Counted from the stretch's first letter, positions 33,076-41,277 are shown. The stretch is 64,000 nucleotides of DNA from Pontibacillus sp. HMF3514 (GCF_009858175.1 NZ_CP047393.1:1-64000), one strand, 5' to 3'. Made by a program: numbers and translations. The notes: a model not told the origin generated them from the sequence alone.

Positions 33076-34386
33076 ATGGAACAACAGAAGAACATGTATG
33101 ATCTGATCGGGGTTGGCGTAGGTCCATTTAATCTTAGCTTGGCTGCTCTATTAGATGAGCAAGAAGAAGTAGATACGCTATTTTTTGAGCAGACACCTAA
33201 ATTCGATTGGCACCCTGGGATGTTAATTGAAGGAACCAAAATGCAGGTGCCATTTTTAGCTGACTTGGTTACAATGGCAAATCCAAAAAGTCATTATAGC
33301 TTTTTAAATTATATAAGTGAGCATGATCGCATGTATCAATTTTATTTCTTACAGCGTCTAGATATTCCTCGTCGTGAATACAATGACTATTGTCAGTGGG
33401 TAGCGGGGCAATTAGAAAGCTGTCGTTTTGGTAAGAGAGTGACGAATGTAGGTCATGTTGAGGGAGATGAATCCTACTTTGAGGTCGAAGTGCTGGACCT
33501 AGAAACGGAAGAAATAAAGACATACCACTCACGTCATTTGATCTTAGGAACAGGCACATCACCTACGATGCCTGGTTCCGCTCAAGACTTACCTTCAAAT
33601 GATGTCTTCCACACATCACAATTCATAGAGCATCAGGAACGTTGTCGTGAAGCAAAATCCATTACGGTTGTAGGTTCTGGTCAGAGTGCAGCGGAGACCT
33701 TCCGAGAGTTATTAAAAGAACAACGTGATTGTGGTTATAGACTAGATTGGATTACACGTTCTCCTGGTTTTGCCTCCATGGAGGAATCGAAGCTAAACCT
33801 TGAGCATTTTTCACCTGATTATGTAAACTATTTCTATAGTCTTCCTCAGGAGAAGAAAGATGAGATATTTGCTACCCAAGGCTTATATTATAAAGGCATT
33901 AGCAATCACACCATAACAGACATCTATAATTTATTATATGAGTATTCTGTTGGTCATGAAGAGTCGGATGTTGGACTCCAAGTACTATCGGAGTTAAATG
34001 ATATCAAGCCAAACGAGGATGGTGGATACACACTTGAGTGTCGCCAATGGCAATCTGATGACCGCTTCACTCATGAAAGTGATGTTGTCATAATGGCAAC
34101 AGGTTATCGTCCAAATGTACCCGAGTTCATTCATGACCTAGGTTCTTATTTACAGTGGGATGAGGAAGGGCGCTATAAAGTTGAAGCTGACTATCGCCTT
34201 GAAACATCAGAGTCGACTCCAAATGAAATTTATGTTCACAGTGGCATTTCTCATACTCATGGTGTTGGTTCCACAAACCTAGGACTAGCTGTTCATCGTA
34301 ATAAAGTGATCATTAATCATTTATTGGGGAGAGATGTATATTCTCTTCCGAAGAAAAGTATATTTCAATCATTTCAAGTCCGTTAA
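33076..34386 (+). CDS. L-lysine/L-ornithine N-monooxygenase, IucD/SidA family (paralogue 1)
   Basis: These flavoenzymes hydroxylate the side-chain amine of lysine or ornithine, usually as the first step to hydroxamate siderophores. The 436 residues have the FAD motif GVGVGPFNLSLAAL, a LIEGTKMQVPFLADLVTM region, the NADPH motif VVGSGQSAAETF and the ATGYRPN closing motif. RBS AGGGGAAGTG fits the ATG at 33076; the frame is open for 189 bases upstream only because it crosses the family B repeat. No NIS synthetase, NRPS or transporter gene is nearby. Confidence 0.9.
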   Translation: MEQQKNMYDLIGVGVGPFNLSLAALLDEQEEVDTLFFEQTPKFDWHPGMLIEGTKMQVPFLADLVTMANPKSHYSFLNYISEHDRMYQFYFLQRLDIPRREYNDYCQWVAGQLESCRFGKRVTNVGHVEGDESYFEVEVLDLETEEIKTYHSRHLILGTGTSPTMPGSAQDLPSNDVFHTSQFIEHQERCREAKSITVVGSGQSAAETFRELLKEQRDCGYRLDWITRSPGFASMEESKLNLEHFSPDYVNYFYSLPQEKKDEIFATQGLYYKGISNHTITDIYNLLYEYSVGHEESDVGLQVLSELNDIKPNEDGGYTLECRQWQSDDRFTHESDVVIMATGYRPNVPEFIHDLGSYLQWDEEGRYKVEADYRLETSESTPNEIYVHSGISHTHGVGSTNLGLAVHRNKVIINHLLGRDVYSLPKKSIFQSFQVR

Positions 34387-34412
34387 AAAAGAGAGGATTT
34401 CCTCTCTTTTTT
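34385..34412 (+). terminator. Rho-independent terminator after monooxygenase 1
   Basis: AAAAAAGAGAGG / CCTCTCTTTTTT is a perfect 12-bp stem with a 4-base loop. Confidence 0.92.
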
Positions 34413-34446
34413 AATAAGTAATAGAAAGATGTAAATCATAAATGAC

Positions 34447-34565
34447 TAGCTCCAGCGCCCATCGTTGCTAAATGAGTGCTGGAGCTTTTCTTATTAAGGA
34501 AAGGCATTTCCCAGTGCATGCTTTTTTACCTAGAATCTTTTAACTAGAAATTTTACTACGACCTA
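34447..34565. repeat. Family A repeat fragments in the 375-base gap before the Rrf2 gene
   Basis: AGCTCCAGC (34448-34456) and GCTGGAGCT (34478-34486) form a 9-bp hairpin around GCCCATCGTTGCTAAATGAGT, then TTTT. Further on, 34529-34563 is a near complement of the GTAGTTAAAATTTCTAGG segment in the 16.6 kb copy. The two pieces suggest a rearranged family A member. The hairpin could also act as a second terminator. The remainder of the gap is AT-rich with the Rrf2 promoter. Confidence 0.6.
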
Positions 34566-34694
34566 CAACAATAAGGGGGATATACCGAAATACTGTAAAA
34601 AAGGTTACTTCACTATGCATCTTTTATATTGATAAAATAACCAACTTCTTTTCGTGGTATGAACGCTAAGAAATTTTCTATATTTGTAAAGTTG

Positions 34695-34725
34695 TTGTGA
34701 CGTATTATTGTTATTATGATATAGT
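34695..34725 (+). promoter_or_regulatory. Probable promoter of the Rrf2-family gene
   Basis: An extended -10, TGATATAGT (TATAGT at 34720-34725), lies 19 bases after TTGTGA (34695-34700), 37 bases before the ATG. The spacer is long, but the TG extension can compensate. Confidence 0.45.
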
Positions 34726-34761
34726 AAAAATGGAATTTGCACGCAAAAAAGGGGACGTTAT

Positions 34762-35202
34762 ATGCGTTTGAAAAAATATACCGATTATTCCTTACGCGTA
34801 CTTGTCTATGTAGGTTCTAAAGAAGACGGAGAGCTTTCCTCAATAAAAGAGATTTCGGATTCTTTTGGTATATCTCAAAATCATCTAAGTAAAATTGTAC
34901 ACGAACTATCAAAGCTAGGACTGATTGATACAATTCGTGGGCGTGGTGGAGGCATGCGTCTAGCTATAGAACCTGTAGATATTAACGTAGGGCACGTTGT
35001 GAGAAATATGGAGGATGACTTTACGCTTGTGGAGTGGTTAGGGAAAAGTGAGCACGACTGTGGGTTGAACACAGGCTATGCGTTAACTCATATTTTTAAT
35101 GATGCTTTAACTTTGTTTTTGCAGGAGCTCGATAAGTATAGTCTCTATGATGTTCTAATGAATACCGAAGAAGTGAGTAGTCTTATGGGAATTGGTGAGT
35201 AG
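34762..35202 (+). CDS. Rrf2-family regulator, NsrR-like, lacking two of three cluster cysteines
   Basis: The 146-residue protein aligns without gaps to B. subtilis NsrR over its cluster region, a nitric-oxide-sensing Fe-S repressor. The winged helix (about 10-70) includes the wing RGRGGGMRLA. NsrR ligands are Cys92, Cys100 and Cys106, with an Asp at position 8. Here these positions read Trp92, Cys100 and Tyr106, with Asp8 kept. A normal [4Fe-4S] cluster therefore seems impossible with these ligands. The gene sits between two monooxygenase paralogues on the same strand, each separated from it by a terminator, and may regulate them. Confidence 0.88.
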   Translation: MRLKKYTDYSLRVLVYVGSKEDGELSSIKEISDSFGISQNHLSKIVHELSKLGLIDTIRGRGGGMRLAIEPVDINVGHVVRNMEDDFTLVEWLGKSEHDCGLNTGYALTHIFNDALTLFLQELDKYSLYDVLMNTEEVSSLMGIGE

Positions 35203-35216
35203 GATCATTTTCTGGA

Positions 35217-35249
35217 GAAGAGTGAAGTCATGTGGCTTCACTCTTTTTT
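35217..35249 (+). terminator. Rho-independent terminator after the Rrf2-family gene
   Basis: AAGAGTGAAG / CTTCACTCTTTTTT forms a 10-bp stem with an 8-base loop. Confidence 0.9.
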
Positions 35250-35315
35250 GTTGAGTATCATGCTTTTTTTGTTCAACAATCTGGCAGGATTGTTGAAGAC
35301 TTGACACTGAGAGGC

Positions 35316-35474
35316 GTCCGTTGCTGTTGAGTAATTTGTTGCGGTCAGTGAAACGGCAAGCCTGTTGTGGAAGACAAGCCGAGCCTCCTCGTTCCTGCGG
35401 GGTCTCGTCTTGCCTTTTCTACCACGACAGTTTGCCGTTTCCTTCCCTCCACGCGATTATGGAAACTAACGGAC
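35316..35474. repeat. Family C palindromic repeat
   Basis: This is a 159-base element with outer GTCCGTT (35316) and AACGGAC (35468) as a terminal inverted repeat, and inner CAGTGAAACGGCAA and TTTGCCGTTTCC arms. The core GAGCCTCCTCG..CTGCGGGGTCTCG is shared with family B. A related copy in inverse orientation is at 60785-60990. It lies in the 722-base gap before the second monooxygenase gene. Confidence 0.8.
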
Positions 35475-35594
35475 CATAATTTGAATTTCCCACCTCATAT
35501 TGGTTGGAAATCATATTCAGAGAAGTTGTTCAGAGCTTTGTCAAGATAGGATTATACTACCTGGAATCAGAACACCTCATCCCAGAACTAAGGC

Positions 35595-35764
35595 GGTTCC
35601 GTTAATCTTCATTCGGCTAAGGTGGGCTGTGGAACGGGTTGACTCCTCCGGTAGAAAGGGCGAGCGAGATCCCGCAGGAACGAAGTGACGAGGAAGCTCG
35701 ATCGGTCTTCCGGGGAAAGCAACCCGTTCCACAGCCCGCCGATCTGCACAAAAGCAACGGAACC
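35595..35764. repeat. Family B palindromic repeat, full copy (inverted)
   Basis: This 170-base element is bounded by GGTTCCGTT and AACGGAACC. Long inner arms, GGGCTGTGGAACGGGTTG and CAACCCGTTCCACAGCCC, are exact complements. Between them lie the GATCCCGCAGGAACGAAGTG core and CCGGGGAAAG. Relative to the copies at 32871 and 60432 it is inverted. Small open frames across it are by-products of the palindrome. Confidence 0.88.
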
Positions 35765-35841
35765 ATACGCACATTATCTCAATTCCAAGTCTTCCAGATA
35801 AGGGGGCTTTATGGAGGATTAGTTTAAACTAAAAATGCATT

Positions 35842-35856
35842 TTCAATTTGAAAACA
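35842..35856. promoter_or_regulatory. Operator-like 15-bp palindrome upstream of the second monooxygenase gene
   Basis: TTTTCAATTTGAAAA is a perfect 7-1-7 palindrome about 70 bases before the ATG at 35925. The preceding ATGCATTT resembles a half-site of NsrR-type operators. It has the geometry but not the sequence of a Bacillus Fur box. The binding protein is unknown. Confidence 0.4.
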
Positions 35857-35924
35857 TGAGTTTGTTTTATTCTTCCGGTTTTGAGGGAACATAATAAAGA
35901 ACCTTTTAAAAGGAAGTGCGGAGA

Positions 35925-37244
35925 ATGAATAATAAGATACATGACTTTATTGCTGTAGGGATTGGTCCTTTTAATTTAAGTTTAGCGGCTTTAACAGATC
36001 GTGCAGATACTCTTGATGCGTTATTTTTTGATGAAACACCACGTATGCAATGGCATCCTGGAATGTTAATAGAAGGTACAGATCTACAAGTACCCTTCAT
36101 GGCGGATTTGGTAACGTTTGCTGATCCGACGAGTCCATATTCCTTTCTAAATTACTTACATAAACAGGGTCGGATGTATCCTTTTTTCTTTTTTCAAAAA
36201 TTAGAAGTGCCAAGACCTGAATATAATGATTATCTTCAATGGGTAGCAGATCAGCTTGAGGCACTGCACTTTGGTTGTAGAGTGATTGATGTAATTGATG
36301 TTGAGTATGAGGGGGAGCGGTGCTATAAAGTTGTTGTTTTGGATAAAGAAAAAGATGAAAAACATTTTTATTATGCGAAACATGTTGTACTTGGAACAGG
36401 CAGTAAGCCGCTGGTATTCGACAATGTAAAAGATCTTCCTAATGAAGATGTGGTTCACACAAGCCGTTATCTTTATGAAAAAGATCATCTTCTTAAATCC
36501 AATCACATTACCGTAATCGGTTCTGGTCAGAGTGCAGCTGAAATTGTCACGGATTTATTACACGAACAACAAGAACATGACTTTTATATAAGTTGGTTCA
36601 CAAGGTCTGCGGGTATCTTTCAGTTGGATACAGCAAAGCTACCGCAAGAGTTTTTCTCACCAGACTATGTGAATTATTTTCAATCATTGTCTTATGAACA
36701 ACGTATGAACACGTTGCCGAAACTTCATACATTACAAAATGGTGTAGACCCGTCCACTCTTAGTGAGATTTATGATCTTCTCTATCAAAGAACAGTAGGT
36801 GGAAAAGAGAAGAGGGTGACTATTCAACCGATTACGGAGGTTAAAGGAATTGAGCGCAAACAAGATCACAGGTATTCTTTAACGTGTCATCAATGGCAAA
36901 AAGATGAAACATTCACCTATGACACTGAAAAAGTTGTACTTGCTACGGGATACAAGCCTAACATCCCTGATTGGTTTATGGACCGATTTAAGGATGAGGT
37001 CATTTGGGAGAGCGAGAAGCATTTCAAAGTATCAAAAGACTGCCAAATCACTTTTCAAGATGAACGTGCAAATGAGATTTTTACCACCACCAATATCTCT
37101 CATGCTCATGGTACGGGAGCGAATAACTTAGGGCTTTCAGTGAACCGTAATGTAAAAATGATTAATTATATGGCAGGGCGTCCTGTTTATGAAGAGGGCC
37201 ATGATACGATCTTTCAACAATTCCGTATGGAAGATAAGGATTAA
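35925..37244 (+). CDS. L-lysine/L-ornithine N-monooxygenase, IucD/SidA family (paralogue 2)
   Basis: The 439 residues share the full set of motifs with the gene at 33076: FAD site GIGPFNLSLAAL, the LIEGTDLQVPFMADLVTF segment, NADPH site VIGSGQSAAEIV and ATGYKPN. The two are clearly homologous but far from identical, so the duplication is old. The RBS AAGGAAGTGCGGAG precedes the ATG at 35925. Its own upstream region carries a 15-bp palindrome. No siderophore synthetase, hydroxylamine acylase or exporter is encoded nearby, so the product's fate is open. Confidence 0.9.
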   Translation: MNNKIHDFIAVGIGPFNLSLAALTDRADTLDALFFDETPRMQWHPGMLIEGTDLQVPFMADLVTFADPTSPYSFLNYLHKQGRMYPFFFFQKLEVPRPEYNDYLQWVADQLEALHFGCRVIDVIDVEYEGERCYKVVVLDKEKDEKHFYYAKHVVLGTGSKPLVFDNVKDLPNEDVVHTSRYLYEKDHLLKSNHITVIGSGQSAAEIVTDLLHEQQEHDFYISWFTRSAGIFQLDTAKLPQEFFSPDYVNYFQSLSYEQRMNTLPKLHTLQNGVDPSTLSEIYDLLYQRTVGGKEKRVTIQPITEVKGIERKQDHRYSLTCHQWQKDETFTYDTEKVVLATGYKPNIPDWFMDRFKDEVIWESEKHFKVSKDCQITFQDERANEIFTTTNISHAHGTGANNLGLSVNRNVKMINYMAGRPVYEEGHDTIFQQFRMEDKD

Positions 37245-37318
37245 CACACCTGAAAGTTTACAAATACATTCATCGGGAATGACCCAAAATGTATTAAGAT
37301 TTTTAAGGAGATGATGAA

Positions 37319-37834
37319 ATGAGTAAGATCGCTTGCTTAATGACAAATCTTTTTGAAGATGTAGAATACACAGAACCAGCAAATGCATTTCGGGACGCTG
37401 GCAATGAGGTCGTAACGATTGAAAAAGAAGCAGGAACGAAAGTTGTAGGGAAACAAGGGGATGCTGAAGAAACCGTTGATAAAGGTATTGACGATGTGAA
37501 ACCTGAAAACTTTGATGCATTATTCATCCCGGGTGGTTTCTCCCCAGACCAATTGCGTGCTGATGAACGTTTCGTGAAATTTGCGAAGCACTTCATGGAT
37601 GAAAGAAAACCTGTCTTTGCAATCTGTCACGGACCACAACTTCTCATTACTGCAAAGGCATTGGAAGGAAGAACAGCTACAGGGTTCACCTCTATTGCTG
37701 TTGATATGGAGTATGCTGGTGTGAACTATAAAGACCAAGAGGTTGTTGTATGTGGAAATCAATTAGTGACAAGCCGACAGCCAGATGATATCCCAGCGTT
37801 TATCAATGAATCTCTTAAGGTACTAGGCCAGTAA
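37319..37834 (+). CDS. DJ-1/PfpI family protein (YfkM-like, general stress type)
   Basis: The 171-residue single-domain protein has the DJ-1/PfpI fold. The nucleophile elbow AICHGPQ contains the reactive Cys-His, and the acidic partner lies in ALFIPGGFSPDQLR. YfkM (GSP18) of B. subtilis and archaeal PfpI are close relatives; members act as deglycases or small proteases in stress. RBS AAGGAGATG precedes the ATG at 37319. It is monocistronic with its own terminator. Confidence 0.9.
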   Translation: MSKIACLMTNLFEDVEYTEPANAFRDAGNEVVTIEKEAGTKVVGKQGDAEETVDKGIDDVKPENFDALFIPGGFSPDQLRADERFVKFAKHFMDERKPVFAICHGPQLLITAKALEGRTATGFTSIAVDMEYAGVNYKDQEVVVCGNQLVTSRQPDDIPAFINESLKVLGQ

Positions 37835-37851
37835 GGTTAAACAATGGATAT

Positions 37852-37890
37852 CAGCCCAGCTCTCGTTATAGAGGGTTGGGCTTTGTTTTT
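37852..37890 (+). terminator. Rho-independent terminator after the DJ-1/PfpI gene
   Basis: AGCCCA..CTCT pairs with AGAG..TGGGCT, followed by a T-rich tail. Confidence 0.78.
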
Positions 37891-37947
37891 ATAGTGAATG
37901 AAGGAAAGTTGTAAGAAGAAAGAGAAATAGGAAGAGAGGTGACATTC

Positions 37948-38712
37948 ATGATCGTATTAAATACGGAAAAAGGCATGTTTTTATTCGAGCAGCATCACCA
38001 CGCTTTGGTTTCTGGTATCATGGCCATGCATTGGCGATTTGATGCATTTTTAGGAGAGCATAAACGAGAACAAGTGGAATATGCCGTTGCACAACATGAC
38101 CGTGCTTGGATTCCTCTTGATCAGCATCCAAAGTGGAATGAGGATAAACAACAGCCATATTCTTTTATTGATTATCCAATGAAAGAGAAGATGGCTCGCT
38201 ATCAAGAGGGTGTAGAACAGGTGGAAATACGATCGAAATATGGAGGCTTGTTATGCAGTCTACATTATCGTTCCTTTTTTCCTGAAGCGTCCGAGGATGA
38301 GAGTATCCAATCCTTTATTAATGAAGAAGAAGCGCGACAGAAGAGGTTGAAAAATGAGTTGGGGGATAGGGTTGAAGATAAGCATTTGAACTTTCATTTT
38401 GACCTTCTTCAATTTTGTGATGACCTTTCTTTATATTGTTGTATGAATGAGCCTGGGGTAACGAAAGAAGAGGAATTATCCTGGTTTCGAGATGGATTTC
38501 CCCAGCGTTTCAAATTCGCGCCGGATGGGGTGATTGCTTATTGGAATGGAAAAAGCACTGTGGTATTAGAACCATTCCCATTTCAATCTTCCTTTCAAGT
38601 AGATATACCCTTTCGTGAGTTAAGTCCAGAGCGAATTAAGGAGGAAGGGTTACAGCAAGCTTGGAAGGAAAGTGTACTTCATAACCGTACAATAACGTTT
38701 GTTCCTAAATAA
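37948..38712 (+). CDS. DUF3891 family protein
   Basis: This is a 254-residue soluble protein matching the DUF3891 family, which has no established function. It is rich in His and acidic residues; the segments QHHHALVSGIMAMHW near the start, VAQHDRAWIPLDQHP, and a later FHFDLLQFCDDLSLYC suggest a metal-binding all-helical (HD-like) fold, which is my inference. RBS GAGAGGTG fits the ATG at 37948; the in-frame GTG at 37939 overlaps the RBS. It shares a bidirectional terminator with the DUF421 gene. Confidence 0.8.
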   Translation: MIVLNTEKGMFLFEQHHHALVSGIMAMHWRFDAFLGEHKREQVEYAVAQHDRAWIPLDQHPKWNEDKQQPYSFIDYPMKEKMARYQEGVEQVEIRSKYGGLLCSLHYRSFFPEASEDESIQSFINEEEARQKRLKNELGDRVEDKHLNFHFDLLQFCDDLSLYCCMNEPGVTKEEELSWFRDGFPQRFKFAPDGVIAYWNGKSTVVLEPFPFQSSFQVDIPFRELSPERIKEEGLQQAWKESVLHNRTITFVPK

Positions 38713-38744
38713 AAAGCCCCTTCAGAATTATTGAAGCGGCTTTC
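38711..38744. terminator. Bidirectional terminator between DUF3891 and DUF421 genes
   Basis: AAAAAGCC-CCTTCA and TGAAG-CGGCTTT pair with one bulged or mismatched base; T tracts lie on both strands. Confidence 0.8.
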
Positions 38745-39327
38745 CTGGATTCTCTTCTTTGTTGCTTTGAATTTCTTGAAATATATTTTGTGGATAAGGC
38801 TGATTGGTTTGAGAGGAAAAGGCAGATGGCTGTTTTAACATGGATGGATGAACAAGTTTTTTAAATTCTCCAATGGTTAAAGGTTTAGCATCCTCTTGTA
38901 ATTCATAGCCCATCTGTCCATTTGGTTCAATTGTTACGGTTTTAATATCAGAGAAATGTGTAATTCCCTGCTGACGTATAAACATTTCCAACTGATCAAC
39001 CGAAAGCCGGAGCTTCCGAAGTTGGTCCTCTTGAATAATGCCATTTTTTATGACAATACGAGATTTCCCTGTAAGGAATTTCTCCATCTTATTAGACTTG
39101 ATTTGTAACTCTTCCATGACCATGAGGGCGAATATAAAAACAGCAGAAGCAATGAGTGTACGGACGATGCTCGTTTCAATGATAGGTTGAATAATAATCG
39201 ACCCGATTGAGATCATGATAACGGTTTGTGCAAGGGACATTTGAGAGATGGATTTTCTACCTGCTATGCGGAGTAAGAACACACCGGCTAAGACCATCAC
39301 AAGAGATTTGAGTATTACCATATTCAT
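38728..39327 (-). CDS. DUF421 (YetF/YrbG-type) membrane protein
   Basis: The 199 residues have two or three N-terminal membrane helices (about 3-20, 30-55, 60-75), including RIAGRKSISQMS, the family hallmark. They are followed by a conserved cytosolic domain with GKSRIVIKNGIIQEDQLRKLRLSVDQLEMFIRQQGI. Proteins of this type occur in several copies in spore formers; some are linked to spore membranes, but function is uncertain. RBS CAGGAGGC lies just before the ATG. Confidence 0.88.
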   Translation of the reverse strand: MNMVILKSLVMVLAGVFLLRIAGRKSISQMSLAQTVIMISIGSIIIQPIIETSIVRTLIASAVFIFALMVMEELQIKSNKMEKFLTGKSRIVIKNGIIQEDQLRKLRLSVDQLEMFIRQQGITHFSDIKTVTIEPNGQMGYELQEDAKPLTIGEFKKLVHPSMLKQPSAFSSQTNQPYPQNIFQEIQSNKEENPGKPLQ

Positions 39328-39399
39328 AAGGCCTCCTGTTTTAAGCTAACCTTATGATGTGATAAAAAGTATCTTTTAAACATTAGATTCAGTTATCAC

Positions 39400-39702
39400 C
39401 TATTCAAATTGCGAAGGGATATATAACCTTAAGCCTACAGGCGGAGAATCAACGATCGGGAACTCATTAATTTCTGCAAGTTCTTGAGCTGTAAGGCAGA
39501 ATTGTTGAGCAATTGACTCTAAGCTATCACCATCTTTTACGAAATAATACTCCCCACTTACTGGAATAATAATAGCTTGTCCATCCACTAAAAATGCTGG
39601 TTCTTCTATTTTGTTGGCCACAATAATTTCATCCATTTTAACGCTATATTTGTTTGCGATACTGTAAACACTCTCCCCATTTTTTACAACGTGAATTTGC
39701 AC
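39400..39702 (-). CDS. Two-LysM protein, likely a YaaH remnant without the hydrolase domain
   Basis: The 100-residue product has two LysM domains: 1-46 (VVKNGESVYSIANKYSV...IIIPVSG) and 49-98 (FVKDGDSLESIAQQF...RLYIPSQFE). They closely resemble the N-terminal pair of B. subtilis YaaH (SleL), a spore-cortex hydrolase of about 427 residues. The stop comes exactly where the GH18 catalytic domain should begin, and no GH18 sequence follows. It lies next to yaaI, as yaaH does. The start is GTG with RBS AGGGGGGAG. It may still bind peptidoglycan. Confidence 0.85.
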   Translation of the reverse strand: MQIHVVKNGESVYSIANKYSVKMDEIIVANKIEEPAFLVDGQAIIIPVSGEYYFVKDGDSLESIAQQFCLTAQELAEINEFPIVDSPPVGLRLYIPSQFE

Positions 39703-39763
39703 ATGACTCCCCCCTCATAAGTTGTTTCTCGTATAAACTTATGAGATAGGGAGAGGTAGTATG

Positions 39764-40306
39764 TTATGAAAAGTGTGATATAGGCGTTATATCTGCTTTA
39801 AGTACATTCTCCATCATTTTAAGCGCATAAGCATTGTCCTGTGCATCATTTGATGCAATGCCGTCTTGTGGCACAGATAATGAGTATTCTCTCATATAAG
39901 CATCATTAGCTGTGAACAGAACACAAATGTTACCGGCGATTCCTGTGATAATGAGGTGCTTTATACCGAGTTCAGATAACAAAGCTTGTAGGGCAGTTTG
40001 ATGAAAAGCAGAGTGTTTTGGTTTAATAAGAAAGTAATCTGTTTCATGTGGAACAATTTGGTCAAGAAGTTCTTGGTTTTGGTCATGAAGACACTTATTG
40101 TAGATGCGTTGTAAATCAGCTTGCCAAAGATTATAATGATCATTTATATATATAATAGGAAAATGACGATCGCTCGCATACTGTTTTAATTGAATAATAT
40201 TAGGAAGTATTTTTTTCGATTCAGATAATAAAGTTTCTCCATGCGAAAACTGAAAGTCGTTGATCATATCCACAATTAATACTGCAGTTTGGTTTGGAGG
40301 ATGCAT
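39764..40306 (-). CDS. yaaI: Isochorismatase-family cysteine hydrolase (YaaI)
   Basis: This is a 180-residue alpha/beta hydrolase of the isochorismatase superfamily. The catalytic Asp is in VLIVDMINDF, the Lys in FLIKPKHSAF and the nucleophile Cys in GIAGNICVLFTANDA. Members act on isochorismate, nicotinamide or other small amides; this substrate is not known. An RBS AAAGGAGA is well spaced before the ATG at 40306, so I do not use the longer frame. The yaaI-tadA neighbourhood is conserved with B. subtilis. Confidence 0.88.
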   Translation of the reverse strand: MHPPNQTAVLIVDMINDFQFSHGETLLSESKKILPNIIQLKQYASDRHFPIIYINDHYNLWQADLQRIYNKCLHDQNQELLDQIVPHETDYFLIKPKHSAFHQTALQALLSELGIKHLIITGIAGNICVLFTANDAYMREYSLSVPQDGIASNDAQDNAYALKMMENVLKADITPISHFS

Positions 40307-40370
40307 AAGGATGTCTCCTTTCAAATAGTAGTATTTCACGTTGAAAGAATTTAAACCCTGAATGAAGTGA

Positions 40371-40847
<477 letters not shown>

Positions 40848-40888
40848 TAAATGATGAAGTGTTTACAAACATTAACAAGCATTTGATA

Positions 40889-40917
40889 TTGCATTTTTAA
40901 TCTACAGTCGCTATACT
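40889..40917 (+). promoter_or_regulatory. Promoter of the SRP RNA gene
   Basis: A -35 TTGCAT (40889-40894) and a -10 TATACT (40912-40917) are separated by 17 bases. Transcription would start near 40924, some 40 bases before the mature RNA end. Confidence 0.75.
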
Positions 40918-40963
40918 AGGTATTGCACATCGATAGAGATGGGCAAAACAAATTTGATAACAG

Positions 40964-41236
40964 TCTTGCCGTGCTAAGCGGGGAGGTAGCGGTGCCCTGT
41001 ACTCGCAATCCGCTATAGCGAGGCCGAATCCCCGCCCAAGGTGGGGTGGCCTCAAGGCCTGCCTTAAGCGATTGGTGTTGACACCTGGGTCCTGCACAAT
41101 CGGAACCCGTAAACCCTGTCAGGTCCGGAAGGAAGCAGCAGTAAGCGGTCATTCTGATGTGTTGCAGGGTCGCCTGGGTCGAGCCATGACCTTGAGTAAC
41201 GCTTGGGGCCACCTCATCGAAGGTGGGTGCACGGCT
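40964..41236 (+). ncRNA. scr: Signal recognition particle RNA (scRNA, large Bacillus type)
   Basis: This is about 270 bases beginning TCTTGCCGTGCTAAGCGGGG, the same as B. subtilis scRNA. The conserved SRP core GTCAGGTCCGGAAGGAAGCA with its GGAA tetraloop partner GCAGGGTCGCCTGGG is present, and an Alu domain is formed by the 5' and 3' ends (GGTGTTGACACCTGGG, GGTGCACGG). It lies between tadA and dnaX, the standard place. The ends are set by likeness to the known RNA. Confidence 0.95.
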
Positions 41237-41249
41237 CATACATAAAATC

Positions 41250-41277
41250 AACTCACCTGTTTAAGGTGAGTTTTTCT
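41250..41277 (+). terminator. Terminator of the SRP RNA gene
   Basis: AACTCACCT / AGGTGAGTTTTT is a 9-bp stem with a short loop. Confidence 0.9.

Noticed and set aside
32871-35764. Repeats considered as a CRISPR array
   Set aside because: Copies are few, long, palindromic and widely spaced, without regular spacers or cas genes.
35367-35827. Overlapping small open frames before the second monooxygenase
   Set aside because: They are translations of palindromic repeats B and C, appear on both strands, and lack ribosome-binding sites.
35821-35924. Fur box before the second monooxygenase
   Set aside because: The palindrome has 7-1-7 geometry but not the TGATAAT-N-ATTATCA sequence, so Fur control is not claimed.
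21652-39702. Genomic island integrated at tRNA-Arg
   Set aside because: No integrase, no duplicated tRNA 3' end, and mostly housekeeping-type genes; kept only as a synteny difference.
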